DNA of 42,706 bases, taken from assembly GCA_905233545.1 (NCBI GenBank), contig CAJOEV010000011.1:1-42706 (forward strand), written 5' to 3'. Below, in pieces: positions 38,364 through 42,706 of the stretch. The position numbers and the translations under genes are program-made. This DNA comes from an uncultured Eubacterium sp. (GTDB lineage Bacteria; Bacillota; Clostridia; Oscillospirales; Acutalibacteraceae). Each line of letters begins with the position of its first letter. The first letter of the stretch is position 1. The notes under the pieces were generated by a model. That model saw nothing but the letters and a program-made list of their open reading frames with translations. It did not search any database and was not told where the DNA came from.

Positions 38364-40121
38364 ATGCCATCATTAATAGTTGGAAAAAATGATATTCTTA
38401 CCGCAGATCCAAAATTAGCGGTCGAATGGAATTACAACAAGAATGGCACATTAAAGCCACATATGGTTGCTATTGGAAGCCAAAAGAAGGTATGGTGGAT
38501 ATGTGAGAAAGGACACGAATGGCAAGCAACTCCAAACAATAGGCATTATGGAAATGGTTGCCCCTATTGTTCTGGCAGACTTCCGATAATAGGCGAAACC
38601 GACCTAAAATCACAGTTTCCCGAAATAGCTAAAGAATGGAATTATAATAAGAATAACAATTTGTTACCAGAACATGTAACAAGTGGCAGCCATAAAAAAG
38701 TTTGGTGGATATGTGAGAAAGGACACGAGTGGGAAGCAACCATTAGCCATAGAGTGAGGGGCGAAGGGTGTCCATTTTGCAACTCCGAAAGGTCAACTTC
38801 TTTTCCTGAGCAATCACTTTATTACTATATAAAAGGCATTTTTCCTAATGCTCAGAACAGGGTAAAACCGTCTTGGTTAATTGGTAAAAACAACAACCGA
38901 TTAGAAATCGATATTTTTATACCTTCTATAAAACTTGGAATAGAATATGATGGGCAAGGCTTTCACAAGGACCCAGTCAGAGACATTTATAAAGATACAA
39001 TACTAAACAAAAACGGCGTTAAATTATTACGCATAAGGGAACCAAAATGTCCTGTTTTAAATAGCACAAGTATTTGTATAAATATTTTTGATACAAAAGG
39101 ACCTTTTTACTTTCAAGAAGCTATTAAATCAGCATTAGAATACATAAAACACTCGTATAAGCTGTCTTTTGAAATTGATGTTGATATAAAACGCGATTAT
39201 AATAAAATAATAAGTTCTTACGAACATATTAACAAAAGCAATTCTGTGTTTTCAATAAATCCAAAATTAGTTGAAGAATGGGATTATTCAAAAAACGGAA
39301 CACTTCTACCAGAGCATGTTTCTTACGGATCAAATAAATTAATTTGGTGGAAGTGTAAGCAGTGTGGTTTCAGGTGGCAAGATACTGTTAAACACAGATT
39401 TTCAGGAAGAGGTTGTCCAAATTGTGCAAAAGACAAACGAATTGTCACTAGAAGAAATAATCTAATTAGGGATGGAAAAAGCCTTTTTGATTGGTGTAAA
39501 AATAATCAAGAATGGGGAAGACTCCTTTTATTAGAATGGAGCGATAAAAATGACTTTACTCCAAGCGAAATCACTTATGGTAGCAGCAAAAAAGCATGGT
39601 GGAAATGCGAAAAAGGACATGAGTGGAAAGCAAGCATTAATGACAGAGTTCACAACCGTAAATGCCCGTATTGTACAAACAAACTCACTTTGTCTGGTTA
39701 TAATGATTTAGCAACGGTTTATCCAGATTTGATGCTCGAATGGTTGTATGAAAAAAACTCAATAGATCCAACTACAATTAGACCAGGTAGCAATAAAAGA
39801 GTTTGGTGGAAATGTAAAAGTTGCGGATATGAATGGGAAACATCAGTCAATAACAGAACAAACAGCCACACTGGGTGCCCATATTGTAATGGTCGAATTG
39901 TAATAACAGGGAAAAACGATTTTGGAACGTTATATCCTCAGTTGATTTTTGAATGGGACTTTGAAAAGAATACAATGGATCCTTACAAAATTTCGCCAGG
40001 AACAGACAAAAAAGCATGGTGGATATGTAAAGTATGCAGAAAAAGTTGGTATACTTCTGTAGGAGAACGCACAAGAGGACATGGGTGCCCATCTTGCTCT
40101 AAACGACACAAAAAACCATAA
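38364..40121 (+). CDS. Six-module zinc-ribbon protein with embedded PD-(D/E)XK nuclease
   Basis: A 585-residue protein. Six zinc-ribbon modules of the DUF4379 type (about 14-69, 82-139, 297-354, 383-437, 449-508, 518-578) share the pattern EW-x(20)-WWxC-x3-H or WWxCxxC, then GCPxC. Between modules 2 and 3 lies a restriction-endonuclease-like domain (about 148-265) of the Vsr/DUF559 kind: candidate catalytic residues are E149, D183 (LEIDIFIP) and E194 with D196 (GIEYDG), then LLRIRE. The protein should bind DNA or RNA through the ribbons and cut it. GAGAGG precedes the ATG. Composition is AT-rich. The place beside a tRNA and next to a helicase operon suggests a defence role (inference). Confidence 0.83.
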   Translation: MPSLIVGKNDILTADPKLAVEWNYNKNGTLKPHMVAIGSQKKVWWICEKGHEWQATPNNRHYGNGCPYCSGRLPIIGETDLKSQFPEIAKEWNYNKNNNLLPEHVTSGSHKKVWWICEKGHEWEATISHRVRGEGCPFCNSERSTSFPEQSLYYYIKGIFPNAQNRVKPSWLIGKNNNRLEIDIFIPSIKLGIEYDGQGFHKDPVRDIYKDTILNKNGVKLLRIREPKCPVLNSTSICINIFDTKGPFYFQEAIKSALEYIKHSYKLSFEIDVDIKRDYNKIISSYEHINKSNSVFSINPKLVEEWDYSKNGTLLPEHVSYGSNKLIWWKCKQCGFRWQDTVKHRFSGRGCPNCAKDKRIVTRRNNLIRDGKSLFDWCKNNQEWGRLLLLEWSDKNDFTPSEITYGSSKKAWWKCEKGHEWKASINDRVHNRKCPYCTNKLTLSGYNDLATVYPDLMLEWLYEKNSIDPTTIRPGSNKRVWWKCKSCGYEWETSVNNRTNSHTGCPYCNGRIVITGKNDFGTLYPQLIFEWDFEKNTMDPYKISPGTDKKAWWICKVCRKSWYTSVGERTRGHGCPSCSKRHKKP

Positions 40122-40131
40122 CGAACAATTA

Positions 40132-40158
40132 AAGGCAACGGATACAATCCGTTGCCTT
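40132..40158. terminator. Shared terminator between convergent island genes
   Basis: A perfect 12-bp stem AAGGCAACGGAT with loop ACA lies 10 bp past the zinc-ribbon gene and 7 bp past the opposing small gene; it has T/A-rich flanks on both sides. Confidence 0.82.
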
Positions 40159-40165
40159 GATTCTT

Positions 40166-40261
40166 TTATGCCATCTTTGACAGTTCTTCTTTTTCATTCG
40201 CATATTCGGCGAGGCGTTTGCGGTCTTGCTCAAACGCTTCGCAAACTAAACAACCACCCAA
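40166..40261 (-). CDS. 31-residue peptide after the helicase gene, TTG start
   Basis: A small frame opening directly after the helicase stop codon, in the same frame. It starts with TTG (40259-40261), 6 nt after GGAG inside the helicase end, and reads MGGCLVCEAF, then a charged helix rich in Glu, Lys and Arg that ends SKMA. It contains a CxxC pair. The coding-like composition and the ribosome site support a real gene; the rare start and the short length weaken it. It could also be the eroded end of a longer helicase or a stop-readthrough extension. Confidence 0.5.
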   Translation of the reverse strand: MGGCLVCEAFEQDRKRLAEYANEKEELSKMA

Positions 40262-42238
40262 TTATATCTCCTGCAATCCTAAACTTTTAAGATAATTATA
40301 TGTTCCGTCATAGAATTCGTGTGTTCTTGTGTGGTCGGAATCGCTGCCTTCTGGAACAAAGATTACCATTCCCTGACGAGCGCGTGTGAGCAGAACACGG
40401 TAAGCATTTTTAAGATATAAAATCTTTTCAGCATTATGCATTGTTTGCCATTTCTTCCCGCTGAAATTATTATATGTCCACTCGCCATTTACAAATCTGA
40501 AGTCCGCATCCCAAGCAACAAGCGTATAATCAAGCTCAAGACCTTGAATGTCAAATTCTGTAACAACATCTTCAAGCATATAGCTTGAGCGCACATCGTC
40601 TTTAGCATTCAAAAACCAGTTTGCAACGCTGATTTCATTTTTAACAAAAATGCCTTCGGGCTTCAAGCGCAAAGCACCACTTGAAGCAATCAAACCGTAT
40701 CGAGTTGTTCCTTGGCATTGAGCTTTTATCCATTCTTTTGCCTTTGCCAAATCACGCGTAAGCATGACGGGATATTTGTCTTTAATACGTTCGCAAAGCG
40801 CTTTTGCTTTTTCAGTGTCAACATCAAGTATTGCTTTTACAAGTGCTGCGAGGTCTGGTGTACGGAAGGAACGAACAGAGGTAGCAAGGTGCAGTTTCTC
40901 ATTTTCAACAACGTTGAGGTCGGCAATCATGTCGTCCCACTCATATTCACGTCGATACTCGGTATCGTTGAGCTGAGGTGTTACATAAACATCCCAATCG
41001 GGGAAGGAGCGACGAAGAGAATTGAACCACTCGGGCAACCCTGCTTCCCCACTGTTAATTTCTTGTCCTCCGCCGACGAGACAAATTATTACCGCCCAAT
41101 CATCGTGTCTGTCCATTGTACTGATAAGGAATTCCGGCTCACTATAATCAAACTCCGGAACGCCCTTTTTAGTTTTCATAAAGTTCGCAATTTGTGTTTT
41201 AGTCCAAGCACGTTGCGCTTCATCAAATATTGCAACCCTTTCGGGCGGTTTGTTGTCATTACCAACAAACGAATCGCGGTATTTATGAATAATTTGAATG
41301 AACGCACTCGTCTCGCGAAGGGCGTCGCTTTTTGTGATTTTGTTTCCACTTGTTTTGCCCTGCAAAACCTTGTCGCGCGCCAACGCCTCCTGCAAAACGG
41401 TTACAAGCGGATAGTTACCCGAAAGGAAAACAGCGTGTTCACCAGCACTAGCATCGGAGCGCTCTATTGCAATATTCAAACCAACAAGTGTTTTGCCTGC
41501 GCCGGGAACACCGGTAACAAAGCAAATTGATTTGCGGTTGTTGTTTTTGCTGTATTCAATTATATTATTAATTTCATCGGTGGTAACTGTCAGATTTTCT
41601 GCGCCTGCATCGCTGCGGGTAATGTCATGAACATTGTGACCGCGATAAAGCGCTTGCGCTGCTTCAACAATTGTTGGTGTGGGGAGGTATTCTGAATTCT
41701 CCCAACCTTTATAATCAAATGCAGGTTCAACATAACGACTTGTAACCATGGCGATTGCTGTTCTGATGTTATCTGCGTTACACTTAATCGGCTCAATAAT
41801 GCGATTGACTTCTTTCACAACAATCGGTGCCGCCTCTGCGCGCGTTGAAACCATAATAGGCACAAGAAGTTTGTCGTGGCTTTCCTTTTGGAAATTACGA
41901 AGGTCAAGCGCATAATCATATACTTGGTCATAGGTGGACGCACGATACTCGGTGTCGCCACACTTAAATTCAAGCAAAAATACAATATTTTTATAGAGAA
42001 CAACCGCGTCAACACGTTTAGCCATACGTGGAATAGTATACTCAAAAAGAACCCTGCCTTCGCTAAGGAATGCGAGCTGTTCTTTCAGTACATTAATTTC
42101 TTCTTCCCAAGTATTAATTTGCAATATAGATATATCGGAAGAAATATTGTTTTCGTGAATTATACCGAGAATTTCCTCTTTTGACTGCCTCAAAAACTGT
42201 TCAATCGAAGCGGAATAATAGCATCTCAAATTTCTCAT
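40262..42238 (-). CDS. Nuclease-helicase protein with DUF2075 domain (Nhi-like)
   Basis: A 658-residue protein. The N-terminal third has a PD-(D/E)XK-type nuclease core: D77 (RVDAVV), E90 and K92 (LLEFKCG). A superfamily 1 helicase domain of the DUF2075 type follows, with Walker A GVPGAGKT (243-250), Walker B DEAQ (339-342) and a C-terminal LTRARQG motif VI. The same pairing of nuclease and DUF2075 helicase is known, as I recall, in the staphylococcal anti-phage protein Nhi. It starts one base after the stop of the Xre gene, so the two are coupled. A role in phage or plasmid defence, under the Xre repressor, is likely but inferred. Confidence 0.85.
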   Translation of the reverse strand: MRNLRCYYSASIEQFLRQSKEEILGIIHENNISSDISILQINTWEEEINVLKEQLAFLSEGRVLFEYTIPRMAKRVDAVVLYKNIVFLLEFKCGDTEYRASTYDQVYDYALDLRNFQKESHDKLLVPIMVSTRAEAAPIVVKEVNRIIEPIKCNADNIRTAIAMVTSRYVEPAFDYKGWENSEYLPTPTIVEAAQALYRGHNVHDITRSDAGAENLTVTTDEINNIIEYSKNNNRKSICFVTGVPGAGKTLVGLNIAIERSDASAGEHAVFLSGNYPLVTVLQEALARDKVLQGKTSGNKITKSDALRETSAFIQIIHKYRDSFVGNDNKPPERVAIFDEAQRAWTKTQIANFMKTKKGVPEFDYSEPEFLISTMDRHDDWAVIICLVGGGQEINSGEAGLPEWFNSLRRSFPDWDVYVTPQLNDTEYRREYEWDDMIADLNVVENEKLHLATSVRSFRTPDLAALVKAILDVDTEKAKALCERIKDKYPVMLTRDLAKAKEWIKAQCQGTTRYGLIASSGALRLKPEGIFVKNEISVANWFLNAKDDVRSSYMLEDVVTEFDIQGLELDYTLVAWDADFRFVNGEWTYNNFSGKKWQTMHNAEKILYLKNAYRVLLTRARQGMVIFVPEGSDSDHTRTHEFYDGTYNYLKSLGLQEI

Positions 42239-42239
42239 A

Positions 42240-42452
42240 CTATTTTTCCTCGATAAACAGTTTATATGTGTCTACACCGAGCGCATCGGCAATACGCTGA
42301 ATATTTTCGAGTGAAATACTGCGCCTGTAGCACTCAATAGCGCTGATGTATGTTCTGTGCAGACCGCACATCTCTGCAAATTTTTCCTGTGATACGCCGA
42401 GTTTAGTTCTATATTTTTTAACATTAGAACCAAAAACATAAAGAATATCCAT
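42240..42452 (-). CDS. Xre-family helix-turn-helix regulator
   Basis: A 70-residue DNA-binding protein. The helix-turn-helix spans about 10-65: KYRTKLGVSQEKFAEMCGLHRTYISAIE is the core, and RIADALGVDTYKLF closes the fold. GGTGGTGATT precedes the ATG. On the minus strand an extended -10 TGCTATAAT (42471-42479) is the promoter; no clear -35 is visible, in line with a regulated promoter. It is translationally coupled to the helicase gene and probably represses the pair. Confidence 0.88.
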   Translation of the reverse strand: MDILYVFGSNVKKYRTKLGVSQEKFAEMCGLHRTYISAIECYRRSISLENIQRIADALGVDTYKLFIEEK

Positions 42453-42510
42453 ATAATCACCACCACTAAAATTATAGCAGCAGTGAACACAATAATTCTA
42501 CATACAATAA

Positions 42511-42563
42511 GTATCATTTGCCGGTGGTCACATTTTAGGTTAGGTGGTCACATTGTATCATTT
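42511..42563. repeat. IS21-like terminal repeats (remnant)
   Basis: GGTGGTCACATT occurs twice with a 20-bp period (42523-42534, 42543-42554), and the pair is flanked by a 9-bp direct repeat GTATCATTT (42511-42519, 42555-42563). Multiple short internal repeats near the ends are typical of IS21-family elements; no istA or istB is present, so this would be only an end fragment. Confidence 0.5.
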
Positions 42564-42584
42564 TTAGTGTCGAAACACAAAATC

Positions 42585-42610
42585 AAAACCCGTCCATAAG
42601 GACGGGTTTT
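42585..42610. terminator. Bidirectional terminator at the right edge
   Basis: A perfect 11-bp stem AAAACCCGTCC, loop ATAA, with A and T runs built into the arms. Confidence 0.82.
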
Positions 42611-42706
42611 CAGACTGTCGAAAAAGTCCACTCGAAAGGGTGGGCTTTTGTTGTTTGAGGAGGGAAAATATGGTATAATAACTATGGTGATGAAAGATGA
42701 TGGAAA
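42611..42706 (+). mobile_element. Possible start of an insertion sequence, cut by the window
   Basis: After the terminator come a possible terminal repeat (GACTGTCGAAAAAGTCCAC, 42613-42631), a second hairpin with loop GAAA (about 42625-42650) and a strong promoter: TTGTTT (42651-42656), 17 bp, TATAAT (42674-42679). Several ATG codons follow at 42684-42700, but the window ends. From memory this arrangement precedes IS1182-type transposases in gut Clostridia. Without the coding part it cannot be confirmed. Confidence 0.35.

Overview
The window looks like a chromosome segment of a Gram-positive, spore-forming Clostridia species, most likely an Oscillospiraceae/Ruminococcaceae-type gut anaerobe. 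The reasons are moderate to low GC, GGAGG-type ribosome sites before most genes, sharp TTGACA-17-TATAAT promoters, a SpoIIQ-like M23 protein, a BspA-type leucine-rich-repeat surface protein, FnIII-containing secreted proteins and a PucR/CdaR-type regulator. This placement is an inference; no rRNA is present to confirm it.

Layout. 1-3180: housekeeping genes (4Fe-4S uracil-DNA glycosylase, PduL phosphotransacylase, rpsI-rplM) whose intergenic spaces are full of short palindromes and partial copies of the rpsI 3' end. 3400-8270: an overlapping three-gene operon of ECF sigma factor, membrane protein (probable anti-sigma) and a 1204-residue secreted LRR protein. 8320-15070: M23 peptidase, mfd, pth and a radical SAM protein, all on the minus strand. 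15090-18840: cytoplasmic GH2 beta-galactosidase and a sugar-phosphate transferase. 19030-24940: small lipoprotein, secA, an FnIII secreted protein and an HMGL-like aldolase. 25050-25275 holds a 37-codon gene with its own promoter, ribosome site and terminator. 25360-28540: an SPFH / zinc-ribbon / TPM trio matching the Bacillus YdjI-YdjG-YdjH membrane-stress proteins, followed by a four-helix-bundle gene preceded by inverted heptanucleotide arrays. 29330-31080: a peroxide-defence operon (Gpx, thioredoxin reductase-like flavoprotein, thioredoxin) behind an OhrR-like operator. 31090-37160: lipase lipoprotein, MATE transporter, DUF3048 lipoprotein, an unknown membrane protein and a divergent PucR/CdaR-type regulator.

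From tRNA-Gln(CUG) at 37261 rightward the character changes to an accessory island: a 14-bp repeat of the tRNA 3' end, an AT-rich four-TM protein, a six-zinc-ribbon protein carrying a PD-(D/E)XK nuclease, an opposing Xre regulator plus nuclease-helicase (DUF2075, Nhi-like) operon with a 31-codon gene at its end, and insertion-sequence remnants at the right edge. This is the best candidate for a little-described defence locus.

The most unusual signal is not a gene. Four intergenic loci (1807, 12733, 28555, 32253) each carry an array of five degenerate 7-bp repeats. The heptamer differs at every locus but the internal pattern is alike, and two of the loci have an inverted partner array. Together with the GTGATAT-spaced hairpin array, the GTCC-GGT-GGAC hairpins and the repeated rpsI tails, they suggest several small non-coding mobile elements that favour gene ends.
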